This document shows, piece after piece, positions 51,448 through 60,134 of a stretch of DNA of 64,000 nucleotides (positions are counted from its first letter, which is position 1; every line of letters starts with the position of its first letter). The position numbers were made by a program, and so were the translations under genes. The notes below the pieces were generated by a model, which worked only from the letters and a program-made list of their open reading frames with translations, did not search any database and was not told where the DNA came from. The DNA is from Candidatus Lambdaproteobacteria bacterium RIFOXYD2_FULL_56_26 (lineage in GTDB: Bacteria; SAR324; XYD2-FULL-50-16). The DNA lies in assembly GCA_001783715.1 (NCBI GenBank), contig MFNF01000042.1:1-64000 (forward strand), given 5' to 3'.

Positions 51448-52218
51448 TTAGGGTTTTTGCGCCAAATCAAAACGTTTTTGTTCCAACCAGCTTTTCCATT
51501 CTTGGGAGAGGGGGCTTTGCGGAACCGCTTCGCTATTGATTTGGATGACTTCCACCAGTCCCCTCAAGGCGTTGGTGACAAAGGCCCCTTCGATTCCTGG
51601 CAGTTCCTCTACCGAAAGATTGCCCCACTTGAGGCCCCCCGGCGCTTCCTGGGACAAAAAATCCCGGATGATCCCCGGCAGTACCGCCCGCTTTTTGCTG
51701 TAAACCTTGCCGTTTTGCACCCAATAAAAGTTGGTCCGGCTGCCTTCGTAGATTGCCCCATGGTGGTTGACCAACAGCGCCTCGTCGCCGCCCTTGGCCT
51801 GGGCGGCCTCCAGGGCCAAGAGGGGCTCCAGGTAGCTGGTGGTTTTGTAGGCCGCCAGCCCCCGGTTGCCCTGGTGGATGAACAGCCGCCAGCCCTCCGG
51901 GGCAGGCTCCCTCCAGGGGAAGGCAAAGAGGTACACCCCTTCGGGCAGGCCCAGAAGCTTGACCCGAAAGTCTCCAGGACCTGCATCCCCCAAGAGGGCG
52001 GACAACCAAGTCCGTAAGTCACGTTCAGGAGGCACCTTGAGCCCCACTGCCTGCAATGTCCCCAAAAAGCGAATCAGGTGGCGGTCCAGCAAAAAAACCT
52101 TTTGCTCTACCGCCAAAAAGGTTTCAAACACCCCCCGGCCAAAAGTCACGGCTTCGGAAGTCACGGAGATGGTCGCTTGGGAAGGTTCGACCCGTTTGCC
52201 TTCAAAAGAAAGAATCAT
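51448..52218 (-). CDS. pabC: Class IV aminotransferase, 4-amino-4-deoxychorismate lyase-like
   Basis: A 256-aa PLP enzyme converting ADC to para-aminobenzoate and pyruvate. FGRGVFETFLAVEQKV is the N-terminal family motif, the PLP Lys lies in LAAYKTTSYLEPL, and EGSRTNFYWVQNG and NALRGLVEV follow. Fold type IV also includes branched-chain and D-amino acid aminotransferases, but the neighbour pabB (four-base overlap, 52215-52218) decides for PabC. It completes a pabA-pabB-pabC operon. Confidence 0.88.
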   Translation of the reverse strand: MILSFEGKRVEPSQATISVTSEAVTFGRGVFETFLAVEQKVFLLDRHLIRFLGTLQAVGLKVPPERDLRTWLSALLGDAGPGDFRVKLLGLPEGVYLFAFPWREPAPEGWRLFIHQGNRGLAAYKTTSYLEPLLALEAAQAKGGDEALLVNHHGAIYEGSRTNFYWVQNGKVYSKKRAVLPGIIRDFLSQEAPGGLKWGNLSVEELPGIEGAFVTNALRGLVEVIQINSEAVPQSPLSQEWKSWLEQKRFDLAQKP

Positions 52219-53417
52219 GGGGCCTCAAATCGTTTTAGGACCGAGTCGGCCTTTTTGCGGGCTTCGGCCAGTTCCATGGCTGGGTCGGAGTCCAAGGTGA
52301 TCCCGCCCCCGACTCCCAAACCAACCTGGGAACCGGAAAAAACCAAGGTGCGGATCAACAGGGTAAAACAAAGGTCCCCCCCTGGCAACCGGTAGCCCAA
52401 GGTACCGGTGTAAAAGCCTCGGGGCTCTTTTTCCACCTTGCCGATCAACTCCACCGCTCGGGCCTTGGGGCAGCCCGAGACCGAGCCACCGGGCAAAAGT
52501 TGCAATAGGGCATTGAGCCCAAAGTAGGGGGGCTTGAGTTGACTTTCAATCCGGGCGTGGGTGTGGATCACCTCAGGGTGGAAACTCAAGGCCCTGGGTT
52601 CGGTCACCTGTACCGAACCGATCCGGGAGATTTTGCCCAGGTCGTTGCGTAAAAGGTCGGTGATCATCGCCAATTCCGCCCCTTCCTTGGGGCTCTCCAG
52701 CAGGGCTTGGGCTTGGAACCGGTCTTGTGCTTCGGTTTGGCCCCGGGGGCGGGTCCCCTTGATTGGCCGGGTGAGCGCCCGGTCCCCTTGGGTTTGCAAA
52801 AACAACTCCGGGGAAAGGCTGAGCAATTGGTACCCCGAACCTTCAAACAAGGCGGCATAGGCCGGAACCTCGGCTTCCAGGGACCGTAAAAAACAGTCTC
52901 TGGCCTTCGTTTGGGTTTGGGCCTTGAGGGTTTGGGTGTAGTTGAGTTGGTACACCTGTCCTTCCTTGATCCAACCAAAGATTTGGGCCAGCCCCGTTTC
53001 CTGGTGGGCCAAGTCCAGTTCTATCTCCCGGAGCCCCAAGGGCAGGGGGTTGGGGTCCTGCTCGGGCGCTTCGAGGGCCACCAAGAGTTTGGCCCTGGCC
53101 TCCGGGTCCGGCCCTTCAATCACCGCTCCCTGACCGGTAAACCGGACCCAGGCCCCCAAGACCACCGCTTCGGCCAGGGGGAGTTCCCCCGGCAGGTTGG
53201 AGGTTGCAAACTCAAAGCCCAAGGCCACCAGGATCAGATGGTTGGGGTAGTACCATTCCAGGTTCAACAGTTCCCCTGGCTGGTGCAAACACAGTTGTTG
53301 GACCGGGAAACAGCCCAACAGTTTCCCGAAACCCTGCCCGGCGGTGGCAAACAGTGGCCCCGGCTGGGAGAGCAGCCTCCGGTAGGCCTGTTTAAAATCC
53401 AGGTTGTTAAGCTCCAT
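52215..53417 (-). CDS. pabB: Aminodeoxychorismate synthase component I
   Basis: A 400-aa chorismate-binding enzyme forming ADC with PabA glutaminase. The PIKGTRPRG motif with Lys is characteristic of PabB rather than TrpE. Further catalytic-site motifs are LAMITDLLRNDLGKI, HTHARIESQL and LPGGSVSGCPKARAVELI. The N-terminal domain is shorter than E. coli PabB. It overlaps pabA by 11 bases. Confidence 0.94.
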   Translation of the reverse strand: MELNNLDFKQAYRRLLSQPGPLFATAGQGFGKLLGCFPVQQLCLHQPGELLNLEWYYPNHLILVALGFEFATSNLPGELPLAEAVVLGAWVRFTGQGAVIEGPDPEARAKLLVALEAPEQDPNPLPLGLREIELDLAHQETGLAQIFGWIKEGQVYQLNYTQTLKAQTQTKARDCFLRSLEAEVPAYAALFEGSGYQLLSLSPELFLQTQGDRALTRPIKGTRPRGQTEAQDRFQAQALLESPKEGAELAMITDLLRNDLGKISRIGSVQVTEPRALSFHPEVIHTHARIESQLKPPYFGLNALLQLLPGGSVSGCPKARAVELIGKVEKEPRGFYTGTLGYRLPGGDLCFTLLIRTLVFSGSQVGLGVGGGITLDSDPAMELAEARKKADSVLKRFEAP

Positions 53418-53979
53418 GGAGGCACAGGGAGAGGAAGTTTTTTAGGATTTGGTTCCCCGCTGGGGTCAAAAAGGATTCGGGATGGAACTGGAGGCCAAAG
53501 ACCGGCCAGCTCCGGTGGGCCATGGCCATCAGTTCCCCGTCCTGGGTTTGGGCCAAGGCTACGAACCCCGGCGGGGGGGCTTCCAGGGCCAAGGAATGGT
53601 ACCTTGCGGCCACAAAGGGTTGGGGCAGTCCGGCCAAGATCCCTTGGCCTGGGTGCCAAATCTCTTCCCCCTTGCCGTACACCAGTCGCTTGGCCGCCCG
53701 CCATTTGGCCCCAAAAGCGACTCCTAAGACTTGGTGGCCCAGGCAGACCCCCAGGATCGGCAGTTGGCCCCCAAAGGTTTGGGCCAGTACCAAGGATTCT
53801 TTGGCCTGGTCGGGGTTGCCGGGGCCGGGGGAGAGGATCAGCCCCAAAGGGCCAAGCTGCCTAACCACCTCGGGCCGAGCTTCTGCCGCCGAGACCACCA
53901 AACAGCGGGTGCCCAAGGTTTCCACCGCCTGGAAGAGGTTGAAAGTAAAAGAATCTTGGTTGTCCACCAGCAGGATCAT
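53407..53979 (-). CDS. pabA: Aminodeoxychorismate/anthranilate synthase glutamine amidotransferase
   Basis: A 190-aa class I glutaminase. VDNQDSFTFNLF is the N-terminal signature, SPGPGNP precedes the active site, GVCLGHQVLG holds the nucleophilic Cys, and GLQFHPESF supplies the His and Glu. It is probably shared with or dedicated to PabB. It is the first gene of the minus-strand run pabA-pabB-pabC; a trpG role cannot be excluded. Confidence 0.94.
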   Translation of the reverse strand: MILLVDNQDSFTFNLFQAVETLGTRCLVVSAAEARPEVVRQLGPLGLILSPGPGNPDQAKESLVLAQTFGGQLPILGVCLGHQVLGVAFGAKWRAAKRLVYGKGEEIWHPGQGILAGLPQPFVAARYHSLALEAPPPGFVALAQTQDGELMAMAHRSWPVFGLQFHPESFLTPAGNQILKNFLSLCLHGA

Positions 53980-54123
53980 GGGGCCGGGCTCCTAGGGTTT
54001 GGCTGGACCAAGGTAAGGGATTTGGCCTCGAAAGGAAAGGGCCAACCCCGGAGGTCCCGCCGGGCGGACTGAAGTTGGGGGTGGCGGGTTTGGGGGCCAA
54101 AGGTCCCGGTCAATCTGCCCTCA

Positions 54124-54142
54124 ACCCAGGAAATTCCTGGGT
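54124..54142. promoter_or_regulatory. Palindrome between pabA and pirin genes
   Basis: ACCCAGGAAATTCCTGGGT is a perfect 19-base palindrome with a single central base, in the 259-base divergent intergenic region (53980-54238). It is a possible operator or hairpin; no other element is clear in that region. Confidence 0.35.
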
Positions 54143-54238
54143 GAAGCGGAAAGATGCAAAAACTTGCTTCTTTTCCTTTGGCCCTACCGGGAAAATAGTT
54201 TACCATTCCCAGAGACCCCTTTTCTGCCCAGGAGTGGT

Positions 54239-55102
54239 ATGGCCCGGACCCGTCCCGTTTTAAGTCACGTTGTTTCGACCCATACCCTCGAAGGAGGCGG
54301 GTTTCCCGTCACCAGGCCCTTTCCGACCCAGGTGCTGATGCAGGCGGACCCCTTTTTGCTGTTGGACCACCTGGGGCCGGTTCGCTGGGCCCCCGGTGAA
54401 GCCATTGGCGCTCCCGAACACCCCCACCGGGGGTTTGAAGCGGTGACCTACCTGCTCCAGGGCCGGATGTGCCACGAAGATTCCTTTGGCCACAAAGGGG
54501 AACTGAACCCCGGAGACGTGCAGTGGATGACCGCCGGTTCGGGGCTGGTCCATTCCGAACTGCCGCACCCGGAGTTTTTGGCCCAAGGGGGGGTGATGGA
54601 GGGCTTCCAGATTTGGGTCAACCTGCCTGCTTCCCACAAGATGGCCCCGCCCAAGTACCAGGAAGTCCCCAACCAGAAGTTGGCCAAATTCGAGAAGCCT
54701 TCGTGCAAGGTGACCTTGATCGCCGGGGAACTGGACGGCCACAAGGGGCCGGTGGAAACGGTCCGCCCTGTGCTCTGTGCCCACCTGGAATTGGAGGCCG
54801 GGGCAGACCTGGAGTTGCCCTTGCCCCCGGTATTGACCCTCTACCTCTATGTGATCCACGGCCAAGGCCGGTTTGGGGAACAAACGGCCCCAGCCCAAGC
54901 CGGGGACTTTCTGTTTTTTGGGGCCGGAGAGACGGTGCACTTGGAGGCCCAAGACGGCCCGGTCTCGGTCCTGCTGTTGGGCGGGGAGCCGTTGCAGGAA
55001 CCGGTGGCCCGGTACGGCCCCTTTGTGATGAACACCAAGGCCGAGGTGCTGCAAGCCTTTGCGGATTTTGAGGCTGGGAAAATGGGGAGGATCGGGACAT
55101 GA
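54239..55102 (+). CDS. Pirin family cupin protein
   Basis: A 287-aa bicupin. The first cupin has the iron ligands in EHPHRGFEAVTYLLQG and HKGELNPGDVQWMTAGSGLVHSE, a pattern close to YhhW. ATG 54239 follows GGAGTGGT. Some pirins act as quercetin dioxygenases or as redox-sensitive regulators; which applies here is unknown. It overlaps the next GNAT gene by four bases (ATGA). Confidence 0.9.
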   Translation: MARTRPVLSHVVSTHTLEGGGFPVTRPFPTQVLMQADPFLLLDHLGPVRWAPGEAIGAPEHPHRGFEAVTYLLQGRMCHEDSFGHKGELNPGDVQWMTAGSGLVHSELPHPEFLAQGGVMEGFQIWVNLPASHKMAPPKYQEVPNQKLAKFEKPSCKVTLIAGELDGHKGPVETVRPVLCAHLELEAGADLELPLPPVLTLYLYVIHGQGRFGEQTAPAQAGDFLFFGAGETVHLEAQDGPVSVLLLGGEPLQEPVARYGPFVMNTKAEVLQAFADFEAGKMGRIGT

Positions 55103-55557
55103 GGGCAGAGTTGATCCCCTTTGAACCGGGCTGGGCGCAAGACTGTTGGACGGTCTTGTTTCTGGCGGTTCGGCGGTTGGAAAATTACACCCAAGAGGAA
55201 AAAAAGGCCTGGGCCCCCGGCCCCTTTGCTCCCCCGGAATGGGAAGCCCGATTGACCGAAGGTTGGACCCGGGTGTTGGTGGAACGAGGGCAGGTCCTGG
55301 GGTTTATGACCTTCATCGAAGACCAGATTGAACTGCTGTACGTTCGCCCCGAGCGGCAGCGGCAAGGCTGGGGCCGCCGGTTGATCCAGGTGGCGGAACA
55401 AGAGGCCCAGGCCCGTGGTTTCCATGCCATCCACACCCAAGCCTCCCTGGCCTCTCGGCCTTTGTTTTTGGCCCAAGGATACCATGATGTCCAACCGCTC
55501 CCTTGCGAACGGGACGGTCTGACCTTAACAGCCTTTTGGATGGAAAAAGCCATTTAA
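55099..55557 (+). CDS. GNAT family N-acetyltransferase
   Basis: A 152-aa acyltransferase of the GCN5 fold. The acetyl-CoA loop is LYVRPERQRQGWGRRLIQVAEQEA (V-x-x-x-x-Q/R-x-x-G/A), preceded by the beta-4 strand VLGFMTFIEDQIELL. The C-terminal strands are GYHDVQPLPCERDGLTLTAFWMEK. Acceptor unknown. Coupled to the pirin gene. Confidence 0.9.
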   Translation: MRAELIPFEPGWAQDCWTVLFLAVRRLENYTQEEKKAWAPGPFAPPEWEARLTEGWTRVLVERGQVLGFMTFIEDQIELLYVRPERQRQGWGRRLIQVAEQEAQARGFHAIHTQASLASRPLFLAQGYHDVQPLPCERDGLTLTAFWMEKAI

Positions 55558-55589
55558 ACCGCCTGATCACCTTCTTTTTTCACAGTTTT

Positions 55590-56450
55590 TCATTTCTCTT
55601 GTGCAGGGTCAGAGTGGCAGGCAAAACAAGATCCGGCCGGTCTGGTTGGCACCTCAGGGGAGGAACCCCCTCTGAGGTCGGAGCCATGGCAAGGGCTACA
55701 ATACTCCGCCGCCGATCCTAGGGCGTGGTTGCCTCCAGGCTGTATTTTGCTGTGGTTGCTCTTGATCCAAAGATCTTCGTGGCAAACCCTACAGCCAGGA
55801 ACGGGAGTCTTGCCCTTGAGGTCTTTCCCATGGCAATTGGTGCAATGTGCTGAGGGGTTGTACAGGTTTGAGGCATGTCCTTTTCCTCCTCTTTGTGTGT
55901 TGTGACTCCCTGGGTAAACAGACCATTTGTTCTGGTGACAGGCGAAGCAGCTGGGGACGGGGGGCTGGCCCTTGAGGTCCGGGCCATGACAGCTTGAACA
56001 GTAGGTGTCAGGTTCAAAAAGTTTGGCTCCGTGCCAAGCATCTGACCGAAGTGCGTTGTGTGACAGGGAGTATTCCCTCCAGACCTCTCCGTGGCATTGT
56101 TTGCAGCCTAGTCGATGACCTGAACCTTCCAAATTTACACCGTGGCATTGTGTACATTGTGCAACTGCGGGTTTCCTTGCCAAATGCATCACTCCTCCAA
56201 AATCAGCCTGATGGCTCTCCTTGTTCCACAGGACCTCGTGGCAGTGGTAGCAGCTTGGGATCCAGCCGTTGCCTTGGAGGGCAACCCCGTGGCAGGCAGT
56301 ACAGTTTTTTGCTCCTTGGTATAATTTTTCCCCGTGTTTTACCCCGCCCAATGAAAGATTGTGAGCAGTCAGCCCGTCCTTGCAGGAAGATAGAAGTCCG
56401 AAAAAACCGAATCCAATAGCGACCCAGAAAAAGAGACGAACGGAGGGCAT
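55590..56450 (-). CDS. Decaheme cytochrome c lipoprotein with tandem repeats
   Basis: A 286-aa protein. LLSSCKDG (about residues 19-26) is a lipobox, so it is probably outer-membrane anchored. Ten CXXCH heme sites are present in order CTACH, CYHCH, CTQCH, CKQCH, CSSCH, CFACH, CTNCH, CRVCH, CSPCH and CFACH. They fall into five tandem diheme units of roughly 50 residues, each with C-x-x-CHG, a short loop, a second CXXCH and a following His-x-x-x-G. The pattern suggests duplication. It may conduct electrons across or beyond the outer membrane. It is the last gene of the cluster starting at the DUF2946 protein. Confidence 0.93.
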   Translation of the reverse strand: MPSVRLFFWVAIGFGFFGLLSSCKDGLTAHNLSLGGVKHGEKLYQGAKNCTACHGVALQGNGWIPSCYHCHEVLWNKESHQADFGGVMHLARKPAVAQCTQCHGVNLEGSGHRLGCKQCHGEVWREYSLSHNALRSDAWHGAKLFEPDTYCSSCHGPDLKGQPPVPSCFACHQNKWSVYPGSHNTQRGGKGHASNLYNPSAHCTNCHGKDLKGKTPVPGCRVCHEDLWIKSNHSKIQPGGNHALGSAAEYCSPCHGSDLRGGSSPEVPTRPAGSCFACHSDPAQEK

Positions 56451-56466
56451 TCTTTTCCCTTGGGCT

Positions 56467-57015
56467 TCAAAGCCCCTTGAGTGTCTCTGCCAATCTGGTC
56501 CCGTCCTTAAAGTCCTCGTTGAATACCACCTCGTTTTGTGGATTGATCACCACCGTGGTGCCCATGGTGGCGTTCAGCAGGTTGACCATCTGTTTGTTCC
56601 CGTCCGCCAACACCCCAAAGCTGGCGTTGCCGTACCCTGCGTCCTGCTGCGCCCTGGCGGCGGCAGTAAAGTCCCCGGAGACGTAATCCACCAGATAATA
56701 ACCAAAGTTGGGGTAAAGGGGCATCACTTGGTGGACCAAGTGTTCGGTGTGGGTCGCACAGACCGGGCACCACATGGTGAAGTACAAGACCACCCCCCGC
56801 TTGCCGCCCAAGGCCTGGGACAAGCTGACCGGTTGGCCTTGGGTGTCGTAAACGGTGAAGTCAACGGTGCTGGTCGTCGTAGTGGTATCAGTGACGTTGC
56901 TGGTGGCGGTTCTTTTGTCTTGGCCGCTGGGGCTCAGGTCCTCTTGCATGCCCTTGCAGCCGCTCAAAAGAACCAAGCCCAAAACCAGGACTAAGGGGAG
57001 TTTAAAAAAAGACAT
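56467..57015 (-). CDS. Thioredoxin-fold (AhpC/TlpA-type) lipoprotein
   Basis: A 182-aa exported lipoprotein (LLSGCKGM lipobox). After a Thr/Ser-rich linker the redoxin domain starts at about residue 50 (VDFTVYDTQGQPVSLSQALGGKRGVVLYF). The active site is FTMWCPVCATHTE, a CPVC motif, and the cis-Pro region is GTTVVINPQNEVV. It is related to the SCO/TlpA/ResA group, so a role in heme or copper-site thiol chemistry is plausible. It overlaps the CCGG barrel gene by 14 bases and precedes the decaheme lipoprotein. Confidence 0.88.
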   Translation of the reverse strand: MSFFKLPLVLVLGLVLLSGCKGMQEDLSPSGQDKRTATSNVTDTTTTTSTVDFTVYDTQGQPVSLSQALGGKRGVVLYFTMWCPVCATHTEHLVHQVMPLYPNFGYYLVDYVSGDFTAAARAQQDAGYGNASFGVLADGNKQMVNLLNATMGTTVVINPQNEVVFNEDFKDGTRLAETLKGL

Positions 57016-57946
57016 GGTCTATCCCTAGGCTGAAGGTTCGAGTTTTGGGGAAGGATTGTCCGTCGGTCAGGTCTGCGAGGGTGCCTTTGAGGATCCAACC
57101 TTTGTCGTCGGTCGCCCAAGCGGCGGTAAAGGAGCGGCTGACCTGGACAACCTGGGTGTCTTGGGCAGAAACCCCATTGATCCGGTAGGCCCCTTCGTTG
57201 GTCCAGGCCTGGGCCCCGGTGAAGGTAAAGCTGTTGAAGCTGGGCAAAAGCCAACTGTAGCCAAAGGCCAGGCTCCGACTGAGCCGGTCCCCCAAAACCT
57301 TGTTGTAGGGCAACACCCAGTTGCCATACTCCCGGTTGACCGGCCTGGGGCGGTATTTGCCGTAATCGACCGACAAGGCGAGGTTAAACCCGCCGATGGA
57401 CTTTTCCACCTTGGTGGAAAGATCAAGCCGGTAAAACCCCCGTCCGGTAATGTCAAAACTGTTTTCTACTTGGTCATAAGGGGAAACCCCAGTAGGCAGG
57501 GTCAAGGCGGTGCCGAAATAAATGGCCGGCATCAGGTCTTCGATCCGGGTGACCGTCGGAACGCACATGATCGTTTCAAACATCTCGTACCACAAGGCCC
57601 AGGTCATGTCCCCCAACCCGTTGGTTTTGCTGTTTTGTCCCTGGTAACGATTGCTGTTCCAGACATAGGGGAGACTGGCTCCGGCTTGCCAGTTCCAACC
57701 CAGCCGGTAAGCGGCACCAGCGCTGAGCCTAGTTTGTTGCAGTTTGGAGTTGGCCGGGTCTTTGTGGTAGGCCCCGCTGCCGTCCCAATAACCGTTGTAG
57801 GTTTCCTGGGAAGAGGAGACCCCCACCATCCAAGGTGCCCCTTTGGGCAAAACCAAGGTGGCCGCCGAGCCGCCGCCGCAACATGAGGCCGCCCATAGGG
57901 TGGGGGTAAAGGCCAGCATCAGGGCAATCAACAGGAGCTTCTTCAT
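57002..57946 (-). CDS. Outer-membrane beta-barrel protein with N-terminal CCGG motif
   Basis: A 314-aa protein with signal peptide (LLLIALMLAFTPTLWAA) followed by SCCGGGSAATLVLP. The two Cys just after cleavage could bind a metal or form a lipidation site. The rest is strand-rich (YRLGWNWQAGASLPYVWNSN, ALTLPTGVSPYD) and ends IDHVFF, a terminal Phe. I know the type, a transporter-like barrel co-occurring with redoxin genes, but not its cargo. Confidence 0.8.
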   Translation of the reverse strand: MKKLLLIALMLAFTPTLWAASCCGGGSAATLVLPKGAPWMVGVSSSQETYNGYWDGSGAYHKDPANSKLQQTRLSAGAAYRLGWNWQAGASLPYVWNSNRYQGQNSKTNGLGDMTWALWYEMFETIMCVPTVTRIEDLMPAIYFGTALTLPTGVSPYDQVENSFDITGRGFYRLDLSTKVEKSIGGFNLALSVDYGKYRPRPVNREYGNWVLPYNKVLGDRLSRSLAFGYSWLLPSFNSFTFTGAQAWTNEGAYRINGVSAQDTQVVQVSRSFTAAWATDDKGWILKGTLADLTDGQSFPKTRTFSLGIDHVFF

Positions 57947-57963
57947 CGTTTCCTTTTTGGAAG

Positions 57964-57989
57964 CCCAGGGGGCCTGAAGGCCCCCTGGG
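57964..57989. repeat. 26-bp near-perfect palindrome between lipoprotein and barrel genes
   Basis: CCCAGGGGGCCT-GA-AGGCCCCCTGGG: 12-bp arms with a two-base centre. Either orientation lacks a clear T-run, so it may be an mRNA-stabilising or processing hairpin rather than a strong terminator. Confidence 0.65.
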
Positions 57990-57995
57990 TTGGAG

Positions 57996-59612
57996 TTACA
58001 TTGAAGAAGGGGTCACGGTGAAAGTACCATAGGCGGTACTAGAAGCACCCCCATCGGTCGTGGCATAAACCGTGTCGGAGTCAAACTTCACCCGTACATA
58101 CAAGGTGGTAGAAGTTCCCGAAGTTAAGCCCAGGCCGGAGGCTGTGTAGTGCCCGTTGTTGGAAGCACTGGTCATGGCGCTCCAAGTGGTTTTGTCTTTG
58201 GAATATTCTACAGTGATTGTAGAGGGTGTGTAGGTGGTGCTGGCTCCGCTTGCGTATGCGGTGTAGGCAGTCCCGGTTTTCAGAGTCGGCCAGCTCATCA
58301 TGCTTTCCTTGGTGTTCAAAAACACGCCAAAGCTGCTGGTAGTGGCGCTGTCCTTAAAGATAAAGATGTACCGTTTTTCCGTAGCCGTGGTGTATCGATT
58401 CGGGTCTTGCAAGTAAACCCGCACCGTATCCCCCATCGCCATCCCGACAGCGGGGTAGAAGACCGCCGTTTCATCTGTTGCACCGGACTTGGAAACCTTG
58501 GCGCTCAGTTTCCAGTAACCCATACCGCTGCCCCCGGCCATCAGGTAATAGACCTTACAGGTGAAGGTATTGGTCGAACCACTTTTGAGGGTACATCCGT
58601 CTTGGGGGCTCGCATGGGTCATGCTGGACATGTACATGAAGGGGGTCAGGCTGACCGAAGTCCCTGAAACTGCGTTACCCGACAAATCGGTGACCGCCAG
58701 TTCAAAGGTGGTCAACCCCTGCATCGCCGCCATGGACCCAGCGGTGTAGGTGACCAGGTAATTGCTGGTAGTGGCTTTTTTGGCAAAAGGCAAGGCACCG
58801 ATTTTGTCGTTGGTCAAAGCGGACTTGTTGGTATTTCCGCCGAGATAGGTCATAAATGAATTTTCCCACTTGTTTTGTACCGTAGTAGGCACCGTGGTTC
58901 CGCCCACCGACAAGGCAGAGGATTCCCCCAACCCGTCCAGAGTCCCATCGCCCAGGTCGCTGCCCAAGGCCACCAACAGGTCCATTTTGGAGCTGGAGGT
59001 GCCCAAGAGGTCCTTGGCCAACTGGCCAAAGACCGCTTCTCGCAGCCCTTCCAGTTTTTGGGCATCCGTATCGGTCGAGGCAGGCGTACTGGCTGCCGAG
59101 ACCGCCTTGACCGTAAAGTCCGGGGTGTATCCGAAGGCAGTATTGAAGTACCCGGAGACATCGGTAAAGGTGTCGTCCAGGGTGTGGGCGTGGCCGTTGG
59201 CGGCGTGGTATTCCACCATTTTTTGGGCCCCCAGGTAAACCACCGTGGTCCCGGAATTGAGGTTGACCACTGTGGCCGAAGCGCTCAAGGAGTTGGCCGG
59301 GACATAGGCGGAAAGACCGCTGGCGGCCCCCAGGGTCACCGTCTCACCGGAGGCCTCATCCACATAACTCCCACCAGTGGAGCTGAAGACCATTTCCGAA
59401 CTGAAGGCCGCTTCGGGAATGGAAAGACTGTAGTCCCCGTTGCTGTCCGAAGTGGCGCTGCGGGAACCCACGGTCACGGTAGCGCCGGAGATCCCGGCCC
59501 CGCCCAGGTGGCCGGTGATGGTCACGGCGTTGGAAACCTCAGCCCCACCTTTGCAACCGTGCAAAACCAAGGCACTGGCCAGTAGGCCCCAAAAGAAAAA
59601 AGATCGTTTCAT
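57996..59612 (-). CDS. Exported lipoprotein with carboxypeptidase-regulatory-like and FixH/YtkA-like regions
   Basis: A 538-aa protein. Start ATG 59612 gives a lipobox (LLASALVLHGCKGG). Residues 28-100 resemble a carboxypeptidase regulatory-like beta-sandwich (VTITGHLGGAGISGATVTVGSRSATSDSNGDYSLSIP). A second region (NYLVTYTAGSMAAMQGLTTFELAVTDLSGNAV...SLTPFMYMSSMTHASPQ) has the FixH/YtkA pattern with a Met/His-rich MYMSSMTHASP loop that could bind copper. The C-terminal 150 residues form Ser/Thr-rich repeats. Surface location is likely; function not assigned. Confidence 0.72.
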   Translation of the reverse strand: MKRSFFFWGLLASALVLHGCKGGAEVSNAVTITGHLGGAGISGATVTVGSRSATSDSNGDYSLSIPEAAFSSEMVFSSTGGSYVDEASGETVTLGAASGLSAYVPANSLSASATVVNLNSGTTVVYLGAQKMVEYHAANGHAHTLDDTFTDVSGYFNTAFGYTPDFTVKAVSAASTPASTDTDAQKLEGLREAVFGQLAKDLLGTSSSKMDLLVALGSDLGDGTLDGLGESSALSVGGTTVPTTVQNKWENSFMTYLGGNTNKSALTNDKIGALPFAKKATTSNYLVTYTAGSMAAMQGLTTFELAVTDLSGNAVSGTSVSLTPFMYMSSMTHASPQDGCTLKSGSTNTFTCKVYYLMAGGSGMGYWKLSAKVSKSGATDETAVFYPAVGMAMGDTVRVYLQDPNRYTTATEKRYIFIFKDSATTSSFGVFLNTKESMMSWPTLKTGTAYTAYASGASTTYTPSTITVEYSKDKTTWSAMTSASNNGHYTASGLGLTSGTSTTLYVRVKFDSDTVYATTDGGASSTAYGTFTVTPSSM

Positions 59613-59726
59613 GGTAAAAAGTCCAATCAAGGTTAACCCCAAGGGACTCCGGCAGAAGACCGGGCCCATTGGGACCAAAGGGGTTTAAAAAACGGGTGGA
59701 AACCTGGACTTCAGGCTTCGGGTCTT

Positions 59727-60134
59727 TTAAACCGCCGGGGGACCTCGACTGGAAGGGGAAAACCAGGGACGTTCGGAAGGAGAGGCGGCGTAAGCCGGGG
59801 GTAAAACCTGAGGGCTTTTGGCTAAAAAGGCAAAACTGGGACCGCCGTTGAGGCTCCAAGCCGCCGGACTGGCGCAGAAGTGGCAGTGGCCGCAATGCTC
59901 CGGGGCCGCATCGGAATTCCCCTTTTGGGGCGCTCCCGACAGGTCGCCGGTCGAACAAAAGAAATGGGGGTCCAAAGCCGCCAGCTTGCCGGTCGGCACA
60001 AAGGAGGCGGATTGGGAGGGGACCAGGGTAAAACCGACCGAAAGCCCCAACAAGCTGAACACAAAAGACCCCAGCACCCAAAGCCGCAAAAGCCGGGTTT
60101 GTTGTGTTTTGCGCAGTCGAAGGTTCAACGCCAT
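59727..60134 (-). CDS. DUF2946-like Cys-rich membrane protein
   Basis: A 135-aa protein with one membrane helix near the N-terminus (LWVLGSFVFSLLGLSVGF) and a periplasmic EHCGHCHFCASPAAW cluster: three Cys in C-x-x-C-x-x-C with two His. This spacing is typical of DUF2946 proteins, which accompany copper-handling genes. Start ATG 60134 is chosen; another in-frame ATG at 60182 would add 16 residues. First gene of the minus-strand run, lying head-to-head with fliP. Confidence 0.7.
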   Translation of the reverse strand: MALNLRLRKTQQTRLLRLWVLGSFVFSLLGLSVGFTLVPSQSASFVPTGKLAALDPHFFCSTGDLSGAPQKGNSDAAPEHCGHCHFCASPAAWSLNGGPSFAFLAKSPQVLPPAYAASPSERPWFSPSSRGPPAV

